Source: Flavobacteriaceae bacterium (GTDB taxonomy: Bacteria; Bacteroidota; Bacteroidia; Flavobacteriales; Flavobacteriaceae). Taken from it: a stretch of DNA of 64,000 bases. A program made the translations under genes and the position numbers. This document shows positions 16,643-25,175 of this stretch, piece after piece. Position 1 is the first letter of the stretch. Each line of letters begins with the position of its first letter. The notes beneath the pieces were generated by a model that was not told the DNA's origin, did no database searches, and saw only the letters and a program-made list of their open reading frames with translations. The stretch is taken from assembly GCA_009827225.1 (NCBI GenBank), contig WUAI01000002.1, positions 62,001 through 126,000 of the forward strand, read 5' to 3'.

Positions 16643-17650
16643 TCAGATGTCCATTGCTTCTTTTCGCGACTTGATATTGAGTTTGTGATAAATGTTGCTC
16701 ACATGTGTTTTCACGGTACTCACTCCAATGTTGAAAGTTTCAGAGATCTCTTTATTGGAACGACCCTGCTTGATCTCATCGAGAATCTTTCGTTCCTGAA
16801 CGCTCAATTTTTGTAGTGCTGTTGAAGGCGATTTTGATTTTCTTCGGAAGAAAAAATTTGCCAGGTAACCCATCCCGAAGAAGAAGATTCCGAGAAGGAC
16901 ATAATAGATAAGTTCATTACTCTTTTGAATAGGCAGGGCAGAACGAAAAGACTTAAAATAAGCAGAATCTTCCTGTTGCCATTTTTTTAAATAGTTCTCG
17001 TAGTAAGGCTGATTTACAGGATAGTTGGTTTCAAACTTGCTTCGGTGCAATGCATATAATGATACCAGGGCATTTGAGGTTGTATCTGCAATGAACCGTA
17101 GCTTTTCATAGATCGCACGAGATACGAATTCTTCTTTCATGAGGGACCCCTCGGTGTTGGTACTATCGATGTAAGTATATAACAAATCGATTTCACTCAG
17201 CTGTTTGCTGGGGAGATATCCCGCTATTTGAATAGGGGTGAAGGGGGGATTCCCCGGAAGATTGGTAATATCAATACTCACACCGTTGCGTGCCACCAGG
17301 AACATATGGTTTTCTTCAACTCCACCGATTATGAGTGAGGCCGGAGGGGCGTCTTTTTTAGAGATATGAATTCTGTACACCTGGTCCTGTTCCGGCATAT
17401 ATTCCGTAGAAAAACTAAAATTCCCCTGGCTGTCCATGTTCGACATGGAAATGATCATCTCGTTAGACATGGTATACATGTCGTTTAATGTTGGAATATG
17501 AGAAAGGTAAACCACCGGATCCCAAATGGAATCCAGATGTAGTTTACCTCTGATGCTAGTCTCATTTTGAGAGTACACATGCTGACCCGTCAATAGGAAT
17601 CCGCAGACGAGCAGAAACATTGGGTACAAAGAACAGCACTTTGTATTCAT
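16643..17650 (-). CDS. Membrane-anchored LuxR-type regulator
   Basis: A 335-residue one-component regulator. Residues 1-27 are a signal sequence. The exported part (about 30-245) begins like a DUF4369 domain (SIRGKLHLDSIWDPVVYLSHIP), which in Bacteroidota precedes thioredoxin-type domains. One membrane helix follows at 248-268 (YYVLLGIFFFGMGYLANFFF) with a positive RRKSK stop-transfer. The cytoplasmic end (280-335) is a LuxR/FixJ HTH: LSVQERKILDEIKQGRSNK, then VSTVKTHVSNIYHKLNIKSR. It probably senses an envelope signal directly. It begins 7 bp after the small secreted-protein gene, which may be its input or target. Confidence 0.85.
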   Translation of the reverse strand: MNTKCCSLYPMFLLVCGFLLTGQHVYSQNETSIRGKLHLDSIWDPVVYLSHIPTLNDMYTMSNEMIISMSNMDSQGNFSFSTEYMPEQDQVYRIHISKKDAPPASLIIGGVEENHMFLVARNGVSIDITNLPGNPPFTPIQIAGYLPSKQLSEIDLLYTYIDSTNTEGSLMKEEFVSRAIYEKLRFIADTTSNALVSLYALHRSKFETNYPVNQPYYENYLKKWQQEDSAYFKSFRSALPIQKSNELIYYVLLGIFFFGMGYLANFFFRRKSKSPSTALQKLSVQERKILDEIKQGRSNKEISETFNIGVSTVKTHVSNIYHKLNIKSRKEAMDI

Positions 17651-17657
17651 ACTGAAT

Positions 17658-18125
17658 TTATCCCTCGTTGTTAGTAGATTGGTTGGAGTGGATTTGAATC
17701 TTACCTGTTACTTTTTTCGGTTTTAATTTCACCACCCAATCTCCTTTCATAGGTTCTTTGAAGGTCTTGTTCAATTGACCACATACAGATGTTGTCATAC
17801 TGGCCTCATTGGATGAGCTTGAATTATCATCTCCGGACACTGAAAAATTTCCTTCTTTATCTCCATCGGGATTATAGATTTCTAAAGTCAGAGAACCGGA
17901 ACTGATGGAACTGGAAACACCTATACTTAAACAACCTGTTTCGTTATCAACCGGAATGGTAATGGCTTCATTTTTTGAACTGGATTCCAAGGTGATCGAT
18001 TTACTGGTGGTAACCATGGAACAGTTGTGTTTCCATTGGTGGTTTTTACCTTTTTGGGCGTGTGTGATGCCTACGAATCCGAAGGTGAGGATTACTGTTA
18101 CGATAATCTTGATTGATGTTTTCAT
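17658..18125 (-). CDS. Hypothetical secreted protein
   Basis: A 155-residue exported protein with signal peptide (MKTSIKIIVTVILTFGFVGITHAQ). The mature part is Ser/Asn/Lys-rich with two Cys in SVCGQLNK and ETGCLSIG; a beta-sandwich is plausible from the alternating pattern SGSLTLEIYNPDGDKEG. I recognise no family. It is the first gene of an operon with the membrane LuxR regulator (7-bp gap) and has a good promoter: TTTG at 18179-18182 and TAGCTTTG at 18151-18158 on the minus strand, 20 bp apart. Confidence 0.8.
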   Translation of the reverse strand: MKTSIKIIVTVILTFGFVGITHAQKGKNHQWKHNCSMVTTSKSITLESSSKNEAITIPVDNETGCLSIGVSSSISSGSLTLEIYNPDGDKEGNFSVSGDDNSSSSNEASMTTSVCGQLNKTFKEPMKGDWVVKLKPKKVTGKIQIHSNQSTNNEG

Positions 18126-18150
18126 TTTAAATCTGTTTAAATGTTTACAA

Positions 18151-18182
18151 CAAAGCTAGGGGCAGGTATCTTGTTAATCAAA
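18151..18182 (-). promoter_or_regulatory. Promoter of the secreted protein-LuxR operon
   Basis: Minus strand: -33 TTTG (18182-18179), 20-bp spacer, -7 TAGCTTTG (18158-18151). It matches the flavobacterial consensus and sits 26 bases before the ATG at 18125. The rest of the 18126-18305 gap holds nothing I can name. Confidence 0.65.
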
Positions 18183-18305
18183 CTATTCAGGATGGAAAAT
18201 AGTATGATAAAAGTGCTAAAATCGGATTACTCCCCGCTGGAAAGCCATTCTCCCAGGGATATTGTGGTACATGCTTCAGAAATCAATTCTCTTATTTAAA
18301 ACGTA

Positions 18306-20087
18306 TCAAGAGTCGTGTTCGTAGATCTTATTGTAAAGGTGAATGTATTTTTCCTTGATCACCTTTCTCTTCATTTTCATGGTAGGAGTGAGGTGGCCTT
18401 CTTCAATACTCCACACTTCCGGTGTTAATTCGAACTTCTTGATCTTTTCCCATTTTCCGAAGCGCTCGTTGAACTTATCAACCTCTTTCTGCATACGTTT
18501 AATGAGCTTGGGTTCCTTGATCAATTGTGCAGGATCATCCGGGAGTCCTTTTTCTTTGCGTTCGTTCCAATCGGCAATGAATTCAAAATTAGGTTGTATC
18601 AAAGCGGCCGGCATCTTTTCACCATCACCCACAACTAAGATCTGTTCTATGAAACGGGATTGTTTCATGGCATTTTCGATGAGCTGAGGCGCCACATATT
18701 TTCCTCCACTGGTTTTAAACATCGATTTCTTACGATCCGTGATCTTTAAAAAACCTTCGGAATCGATCTCTCCAATATCTCCGGTGTGGAAGTATCCATC
18801 TTTTAATACGTCAGCAGTTTGTTCCGGATCTTTGTAATAACCTATCATTACTTGTGGACCTCTGATCAAGATCTCCCCGTCTTCGGCTATTTTTACATCG
18901 GTTTCGGCAATGGGTTTTCCCACGGTCCCGATCTTTAATCCCCCATTTCTCATGTCGTTTACGGAAACCACCGGAGAAGTTTCGGTTAACCCATACCCTT
19001 CAAAGACAGGACATCCTGCCGCATTGAAAACTCGAGCCAACCTGGGTTGTAAGGCAGCACTTCCAGAAGCAATTGCTTTGAGGTTGCCACCTAAGGCTTT
19101 CTGCCATTTGCTGAAGATTAATTTACGAGCAATTTTCAGTTTAAATTCATACCATCCTCCATTTCGGCCGTAAGGCTCATATTGCAATCCTAACTTCACT
19201 GCCCAGAAGAAAAGTTTCTTTTTAATACCGGTAAGATCGGTTCCTTTAGCGATAATTTTATCGTACACTTTCTCCAGCAAACGAGGCACTGCAGTCATCA
19301 CCTCAGGTTTCACCTCTTTCAAATTGTCGCTAATGGTTTCCAGCGATTCTGCAAAATGAATTTGAACACCGGTATATTGATACATATACAACAACATTCG
19401 CTCGTAAATATGGCAAACAGGTAGGAAACTAAGCGCTTTGGAATGCCCCAATTCAATGGGCAATCTTTTCGCACTGTGAATGGCGTTACTGGCAATGTTT
19501 TTATGGGTAAGCATCACTCCTTTGGGTCTTCCGGTGGTTCCCGAAGTGTAAATGAGGGTGGCCAGATCATCTTCTTTTACCTGGGCTTTCAATTGATCAA
19601 CTTCGGCCTGATTGCTCAGGTCTTCTCCCAGTTTTAATACTTCAGAATAGTGCGCACAATTCCCTAATTGATCGAACGAATAAATACCTTTAAGAGATGG
19701 TACTTTATGTTTGATCTTGTCTATTTTGCCCAGCACTTCCGCACAGGATACAAAACAATATACACTTTCACTGTGATTCAGTACATATTCATAATCATCT
19801 TCTGAAATGGTTGGGTAGATAGGAACGTCTTGTGCTCCCAATTGTAATACCCCTATATCTACGATGTTCCATTCTGTACGATTGGTCATCGAGATGATCG
19901 CGATCTTGTCGTCCGGCTTCACACCCAAGCGTAATAATCCACGGCTTATTGCATTCGCCTTATCCAGGTATTCCTGTGTGGACGTCGCTATCCATTCACC
20001 ATCGTATTTGGTGACAAGGGAATTTTCGAGTGGAAAGTTTTCTAATTGGTAATAGGGGAAGTCAAATAGACGTTTTATTTCGGACAT
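18306..20087 (-). CDS. Long-chain fatty acid-CoA ligase (AMP-forming)
   Basis: This enzyme activates fatty acids to acyl-CoA with ATP, feeding the beta-oxidation operon a few kb away. From ATG 20087 (MSEIKRLFDFPYY) it is about 593 residues. ANL-superfamily motifs are complete: P-loop YTSGTTGRPKGVMLTHKN, FEGYGLTETSPV, the GYFHTGDIG core and TDRKKSMFKTSGGKYVAP with the hinge and catalytic Lys region. An earlier in-frame start at 20111 adds eight unlikely residues. The sequence resembles FadD15-type bacterial and eukaryotic long-chain ligases more than E. coli FadD. Confidence 0.95.
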   Translation of the reverse strand: MSEIKRLFDFPYYQLENFPLENSLVTKYDGEWIATSTQEYLDKANAISRGLLRLGVKPDDKIAIISMTNRTEWNIVDIGVLQLGAQDVPIYPTISEDDYEYVLNHSESVYCFVSCAEVLGKIDKIKHKVPSLKGIYSFDQLGNCAHYSEVLKLGEDLSNQAEVDQLKAQVKEDDLATLIYTSGTTGRPKGVMLTHKNIASNAIHSAKRLPIELGHSKALSFLPVCHIYERMLLYMYQYTGVQIHFAESLETISDNLKEVKPEVMTAVPRLLEKVYDKIIAKGTDLTGIKKKLFFWAVKLGLQYEPYGRNGGWYEFKLKIARKLIFSKWQKALGGNLKAIASGSAALQPRLARVFNAAGCPVFEGYGLTETSPVVSVNDMRNGGLKIGTVGKPIAETDVKIAEDGEILIRGPQVMIGYYKDPEQTADVLKDGYFHTGDIGEIDSEGFLKITDRKKSMFKTSGGKYVAPQLIENAMKQSRFIEQILVVGDGEKMPAALIQPNFEFIADWNERKEKGLPDDPAQLIKEPKLIKRMQKEVDKFNERFGKWEKIKKFELTPEVWSIEEGHLTPTMKMKRKVIKEKYIHLYNKIYEHDS

Positions 20088-20200
20088 AATTTGATCGTTT
20101 CGGAAGTGCAAAATAGGGAAAATTATTCAGTTTTCAGAATATAGAAATTCAGCCAAAAATCTGGCCTTATATCCGCAAAAAACTCAGTAGAAACAATGAT

Positions 20201-22591
20201 TTACAAGCGGACAATCTTAAAAGTTTGAACCACATCACTTGCAGTGAGAGAAAGCATGTAAACTCCACTGGCTAAATCGCTATAATCGACAGTTTTGGAA
20301 CCATTATTCCCGGAAATTGTTCGTATAAGCTGTCCTTGTAAATTATGGATCTCGATGGTGTAATTATCCAGAGAGGTCGTAATGTTCAATAAGTCTTCTA
20401 CCGGATTAGGATAAATACCGAACGCCGTTTCGGTTACTTCATCGGTACTCAAAATATCTTCATAAACCACATTAACACTGAAATCATCAAAGTAGAATCC
20501 GTCGTCAGTGCCTGAGGGCCCGGAAACCAATCGAAATCTTAACAAGATCTCCTGTCCTGTATATTCTCCTAGATCGATTTGTTCTAAAACCCAATCCAGT
20601 TGATCGCCATCGTAAAGCGGTTGTCCTTCCGGTTGAGCACCACCAGGTACTCCGGCATTGGTAAAGAGACCGCATTGAGGAACCCAATTTGTACCTCCAT
20701 CCGTAGAAACTTCAAATTGAACAAAGTCTTCATTTTGTTGAATCGCCCATCGCCCCTGAAATGAAACGCTGGCACCCATTGCATTACTCAAATCAATGGG
20801 TTGTGATAAAGTGATTGAAGAATCTTCATTATTGCTATACTGACTGAAATCCGAGTCTGTTATGGAACTGGGCGCAGAAAAGAAGATAACATCATTGATA
20901 CCCCAATTTGTAGCGTCGAAATTGTCCTCCGTTGCCGTTCCCTGATCAAAGAGTATATTCTCTTCTAACCCAAACTTCTTTTCGATAAGTTTGGTTGTTT
21001 CATAGGTTCCGTTGTCCACCACTATTTCAAACGAGATCATGTCTCCAGCCTCGATTCCCTCTGCGAGTGTATATTGAAGAACACCCTGCACTGCTTGCAT
21101 AGGAGTAATATCATTTAATTCCAGCGGACTACCCACCGATTCAATATTTGCAGAAATAGGCTGCAGCGAGACACTGTAATTATGAGTTTCCGTAAGGCCC
21201 AATCTTGTCATTTCAAATTCCTGGTTGACGAGAGACTCATTACCGGTATAAGGTCCGCTTTTGTCAAGTATGTTAACTCCGTTATTGGTCATCTTCGCTC
21301 CGGCAATATTCACGTACATCATATCAATACAAGATGGAACGATCTGGGTCATAGGTAACCAGAATTGACTCCCGATTTCGGGCGTCAATGAATATATCTT
21401 ATCATGGGTTCCCACTGTACCATACATGAAATCGTTCGCTGTTCCCGCTATGCCATTGGTTTTCACGAACCAGTAGTCATTGATAGAGGTCATTTCCCCT
21501 AAAAATGCCAAATACAATTCGTGTTCCGGGGTAAATGCCGAACCTGTGTATCCATAGGGAAAGAAGATGCCATTCCCGGAACTATGGCTGTTGAGGGCCA
21601 TCACAAAATTATGCTGTTCAACAAACCATTTCATGGCCTGGTTTTCCACTTCGGAAAAGGGAGCCGTGCCGTGATACACATTACTGGTAGGATCGCTTGA
21701 AGTACCTTCTCCTCCCCAGATATTGTTCAATGGATCTCCTCCGATGTAATAATCAAAATTCCGATTGTTATCCACTCCATGACCGTCTTTGCGATTCTTT
21801 CTCCAGAAACCACCACCGTTTGGATCGGTGAATTCATTATACAAATAACCATCCGGGTTCACCACGGGAACAAAATACAGTTCGGTGTTGTCTACGATTT
21901 CCTTGATTTCTGTGTCAGTCTCGTAGTTTTCGAGCAGGTACCACATATAATAGAGCGTTTGCGACAGGGAAGTGGGCTCTCGTGCATGCGTGATCGAATT
22001 ATAGAGAATCTGTGGTTCTCCTTCAGCAGAAGAATTAGGATTGTCACTAATCTTTACCCATTTGATCGGGTTGCCGCCTATGGGTGGGGTAGTGGCGTTA
22101 TTGGGTTCGCCTTCCGTTAAGAAATTTCCAATATTCTCAGGAGCTGTGATGAGGTTTGGGTATAAGGCAAACATATCATCCAGTTCATCCAGAAATTCCT
22201 GATAGGTATAATACCCACCCATACTACCAAAATTCCAGTTTGCGGGTACCGCATAGCCGTTATCACAATCCGAAGCTTCGCGGTTGATAGTAACAGCCCT
22301 ATTGTTTTGAAGAAAATGTGCCCTGGAATCAGGGATCAAAATTTCAACCGTAAATCCTGCATTTCGAACTGTTTCAATTTCAGATAAAGAAAAATCACTC
22401 AGCACAAAATTCCCTCTGAAATCAATACCGTGGTCTACAGCAACCCCCAAATTATTTAGGGAACGAAATCCATCGATATCATTGAAATATATTTTAGCAC
22501 GTTGATGTATTTCCTGGATCTCTTGTGAAAAGCCAGTGAGGCTGCACATAAGAGTCAAGAGCAGAAGAATTCTTTTCATTTTCAATTTCAT
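20201..22591 (-). CDS. Secreted M14 zinc carboxypeptidase with T9SS sorting domain (copy 1)
   Basis: A metallocarboxypeptidase of about 796 residues from ATG 22591 (or 22579); a TACCTTAG -7-like box at 22603-22610 (minus) argues against the upstream in-frame start at 22657. Zinc ligands are visible as HARE in ITHAREPTSLSQ and the later His in ALNSHSSGN; the catalytic Glu is in LTPEIGSQF. A jelly-roll-like domain precedes the C-terminal T9SS type A tail (IYPNPVEDLLNITT ... TFKIVRL). It removes C-terminal residues from peptides outside the cell. It is the downstream paralog of the copy at 22728-25127. Confidence 0.94.
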   Translation of the reverse strand: MKLKMKRILLLLTLMCSLTGFSQEIQEIHQRAKIYFNDIDGFRSLNNLGVAVDHGIDFRGNFVLSDFSLSEIETVRNAGFTVEILIPDSRAHFLQNNRAVTINREASDCDNGYAVPANWNFGSMGGYYTYQEFLDELDDMFALYPNLITAPENIGNFLTEGEPNNATTPPIGGNPIKWVKISDNPNSSAEGEPQILYNSITHAREPTSLSQTLYYMWYLLENYETDTEIKEIVDNTELYFVPVVNPDGYLYNEFTDPNGGGFWRKNRKDGHGVDNNRNFDYYIGGDPLNNIWGGEGTSSDPTSNVYHGTAPFSEVENQAMKWFVEQHNFVMALNSHSSGNGIFFPYGYTGSAFTPEHELYLAFLGEMTSINDYWFVKTNGIAGTANDFMYGTVGTHDKIYSLTPEIGSQFWLPMTQIVPSCIDMMYVNIAGAKMTNNGVNILDKSGPYTGNESLVNQEFEMTRLGLTETHNYSVSLQPISANIESVGSPLELNDITPMQAVQGVLQYTLAEGIEAGDMISFEIVVDNGTYETTKLIEKKFGLEENILFDQGTATEDNFDATNWGINDVIFFSAPSSITDSDFSQYSNNEDSSITLSQPIDLSNAMGASVSFQGRWAIQQNEDFVQFEVSTDGGTNWVPQCGLFTNAGVPGGAQPEGQPLYDGDQLDWVLEQIDLGEYTGQEILLRFRLVSGPSGTDDGFYFDDFSVNVVYEDILSTDEVTETAFGIYPNPVEDLLNITTSLDNYTIEIHNLQGQLIRTISGNNGSKTVDYSDLASGVYMLSLTASDVVQTFKIVRL

Positions 22592-22681
22592 AGGGTTTGA
22601 TGCTAAGGTACGCCTTTTCGCTTGTTGATTAAAATCCGATGTATCTTCTAATATCAAAATGCCTATCGATGAAGAATAAAA

Positions 22682-22703
22682 AAGGGGCCCATACGAACCC
22701 CTC
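22682..22703 (-). terminator. Terminator between the two M14 genes
   Basis: Stem AGGGG/CCCCT with a 10-nt loop, followed on the minus strand by six T. It lies just after the stop of the upstream M14 copy, so the two paralogs probably have separate transcripts. Confidence 0.6.
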
Positions 22704-22727
22704 TTTATAATTTCAGTTAGGCGAATC

Positions 22728-25127
22728 CTATAATTTTAGGATTTTAAAAGTTTGCACATTATTGTTGGAATAAAGTTTCAGAATATACAATCCGCTGGTA
22801 TATGCATCGTAGTCAATTTGATACGACCCTCGAACTCCTTCATGCGAAATAATTCGTTGTCCTTGAATGTTGAATACCTCCAGTTTATAATCTTCGATAG
22901 GTGTCGTTATGTTCAGAATATCTTTTACCGGGTTTGGATGGATCACAAATTGTTGATCTTCCACATCACCCGCACTTAAAGTACCTTCTTGTACGACGTT
23001 GAAGGTAAGATCATCGAAATAGAAACCATCTTCACGCACGCCTCCATCAGAACGGAACTGAAATCTTGCCAAAATACTCTCTCCCAGATAATCGCTGAGA
23101 TCGATTTCTTCCAATACCCAATCACTCTGAATGCCATCATATAGGGGTTGTCCGGTGGGTTGTGCATTGTTTGTGCTGCCTTCGTTGGTGTATTTCCCGC
23201 ATTGAGGCTCCCAGGTATTTCCGCCATCTGTTGAAATCTCAAACTGCGTATAGTCGTAATTATTCTCAATATCCCATTTGGCATAGAACGTTACATTGGC
23301 TCCTATGGCCTGACTGAGATCTAATTCCGAACTTAGGGTGATGGTCTCATTTACGTTATTCGGGTAGTTTCCATTCGGTGAATCCGTAATGGAGCTGGAT
23401 GGTGAAACGAATTCTGAATTTGATATGCCCCAGCCATCATTCACAAAATTGTCGGTTGTAGAGTCACCCGGATCCTCGAAAATTGCCTCCAGTTCTCCAT
23501 ATTTCTTGGTGATCAGAGTAACCGATTCATACGTTCCGTTGTCTACGATCAATTCATATACAATATCCTCACCGGCATTAATCCCGGCTTCTAAGGTATA
23601 TGAAATAGTTCCGTTTTCTGTGTCTAGTACTTCCATCCCGTTGAAGTTGGCCGGACTTCCTACGGAAGAAATATTAGCCGATACTGCATTTAAGCTCACT
23701 ACAAAATCACCGGAACCGGATACACCCAGTCTACGCAAATCGAAAGTAGCATTTCCAGCCACTCCGGAACCTGTAAATAATGGAGCTGTATCGGTAAGAG
23801 ACGCATAATTATTAACCATTTTCGCCGAGGTCAGGTTCAAATACATCATGCTTTTACAGATGTCTTCGATCTGACTCGAAGGAGGCCAGAATGAGGGTCC
23901 GATTTCTGGAGTGAAGGCGTAGATTTTGTCGTGAGTACCTACGGTTCCATACATAAAATCGTCGCTGTCTCCAGCTGCAGGGTAGAGGTCGGCAGAGATG
24001 ATATTAGCAAAACCGTTTCGGGAAACAAGTTCCCCAGAGATCCCCTGAAATAAGGCATCCTCCGGAGTAGGAACATTTTCAGTATAACCATAAGGATATA
24101 GCAATAAGTTACCAGAAGTGTGATTATTAAATGCCATTACAAAATTATGCTGTTCACAAAACCATCGAATGGCTTGATTTTCTACTTCGGAAAAAGGAGC
24201 ATCTCCGTGATACACATTACTGCCCGGATCCGAAGAAGTACCTTCACCTCCCCAGACTCCATTGGCAGGATTCCCGCCAATGTAGTAGTCATAATTCCTG
24301 TTGTTATCAACACCATGGCCGTTATATCTGTTCTTTCTCCAGAATCCACCACCATTTGGGTCGGTTTTCTCATTATACAAGTAGCCATCAGGATTGATGA
24401 CGGGCACAAAATATAATTCGGTATTGTTTACTATGCTTTGAACCTCGGGGTCGGTATCATAATTCTCGAGCAGATACCACATATAAAATATTAGCTGAGA
24501 CAAAGACGCAGGTTCCCTGGCATGATGAATGGCCGTATATAAAATCTGTGGTTCCCCTTCCGAAGAAGAATTTGGATTATCACTTATTTTAACCCACTTG
24601 ATACCATTGCCGCCAATAGGGGGTGTAGTGGTATTATCAGGTTGCCCATTGGTTAAGAAGTTTCCAATGTTTTCTTTTTCCGTGATCAAATCCGGATACA
24701 GGGCTTTCATCTCATCCAATTCATCCAACATCTCCTGATAGCGCAAGTATCCACCCATGGAACCAAGTTCAAAGTTGGCCGGAGTTTCATAGTTTTCAGA
24801 AGTATTATCACAACTTGGATTGTTGGAACGAGTCACTGTCGGATTTTGGTTTTGCTCCAGGAAATATGCCTTGGCATCCGCAATAAGAACTTCCACCTGG
24901 AAACCATTGGCTCGGGCTCGGTCTAATTCGGAAACAGAAAATTCGTTGATGATAAAGTGCCCTTTCTTGTGCACACTATGCTCAATAGGAACATCCAACT
25001 GAACCAGACGCTGCAAATCGGATGCTTGAGAATAGAAGATCTTCGCTTTTTGGTACACTTCCTGTACTTCCTGAGAAAATCCAAGGGTTGAGATCCATAA
25101 AAAGGATAGGAGTAAAAGTTTTTTCAT
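22728..25127 (-). CDS. Secreted M14 zinc carboxypeptidase with T9SS sorting domain (copy 2)
   Basis: A 799-residue paralog of the gene at 20201-22591, similar along the whole length. The signal peptide ends at about LGFSQ. Active-site elements: HHAREPASLSQ (zinc His and Glu), NNHTSGN (third zinc His), FTPEIGPSFWPP (catalytic Glu). The linker domain shows the same ITDSPNGNYPNN / DGFYFDDLTFNV pattern as its neighbour and the T9SS tail starts HPNPVKDILNITT. It lies 48 bp after purL in the same direction, and copy 1 follows after a terminator. The pair looks like a local gene duplication with diverged specificity. Confidence 0.94.
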   Translation of the reverse strand: MKKLLLLSFLWISTLGFSQEVQEVYQKAKIFYSQASDLQRLVQLDVPIEHSVHKKGHFIINEFSVSELDRARANGFQVEVLIADAKAYFLEQNQNPTVTRSNNPSCDNTSENYETPANFELGSMGGYLRYQEMLDELDEMKALYPDLITEKENIGNFLTNGQPDNTTTPPIGGNGIKWVKISDNPNSSSEGEPQILYTAIHHAREPASLSQLIFYMWYLLENYDTDPEVQSIVNNTELYFVPVINPDGYLYNEKTDPNGGGFWRKNRYNGHGVDNNRNYDYYIGGNPANGVWGGEGTSSDPGSNVYHGDAPFSEVENQAIRWFCEQHNFVMAFNNHTSGNLLLYPYGYTENVPTPEDALFQGISGELVSRNGFANIISADLYPAAGDSDDFMYGTVGTHDKIYAFTPEIGPSFWPPSSQIEDICKSMMYLNLTSAKMVNNYASLTDTAPLFTGSGVAGNATFDLRRLGVSGSGDFVVSLNAVSANISSVGSPANFNGMEVLDTENGTISYTLEAGINAGEDIVYELIVDNGTYESVTLITKKYGELEAIFEDPGDSTTDNFVNDGWGISNSEFVSPSSSITDSPNGNYPNNVNETITLSSELDLSQAIGANVTFYAKWDIENNYDYTQFEISTDGGNTWEPQCGKYTNEGSTNNAQPTGQPLYDGIQSDWVLEEIDLSDYLGESILARFQFRSDGGVREDGFYFDDLTFNVVQEGTLSAGDVEDQQFVIHPNPVKDILNITTPIEDYKLEVFNIQGQRIISHEGVRGSYQIDYDAYTSGLYILKLYSNNNVQTFKILKL

Positions 25128-25175
25128 GCGCTTTTTTATTTGAACTTGTCTTTGGTCAACAAACGAAATTTAACC

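Noticed and set aside
18192-18299. 35-codon plus-strand frame (MENSMIKVLKSDYS...) in the 18126-18305 gap
   Set aside because: No promoter of its own, no family, and the gap is explained by the divergent minus-strand promoter; too little to call a gene.
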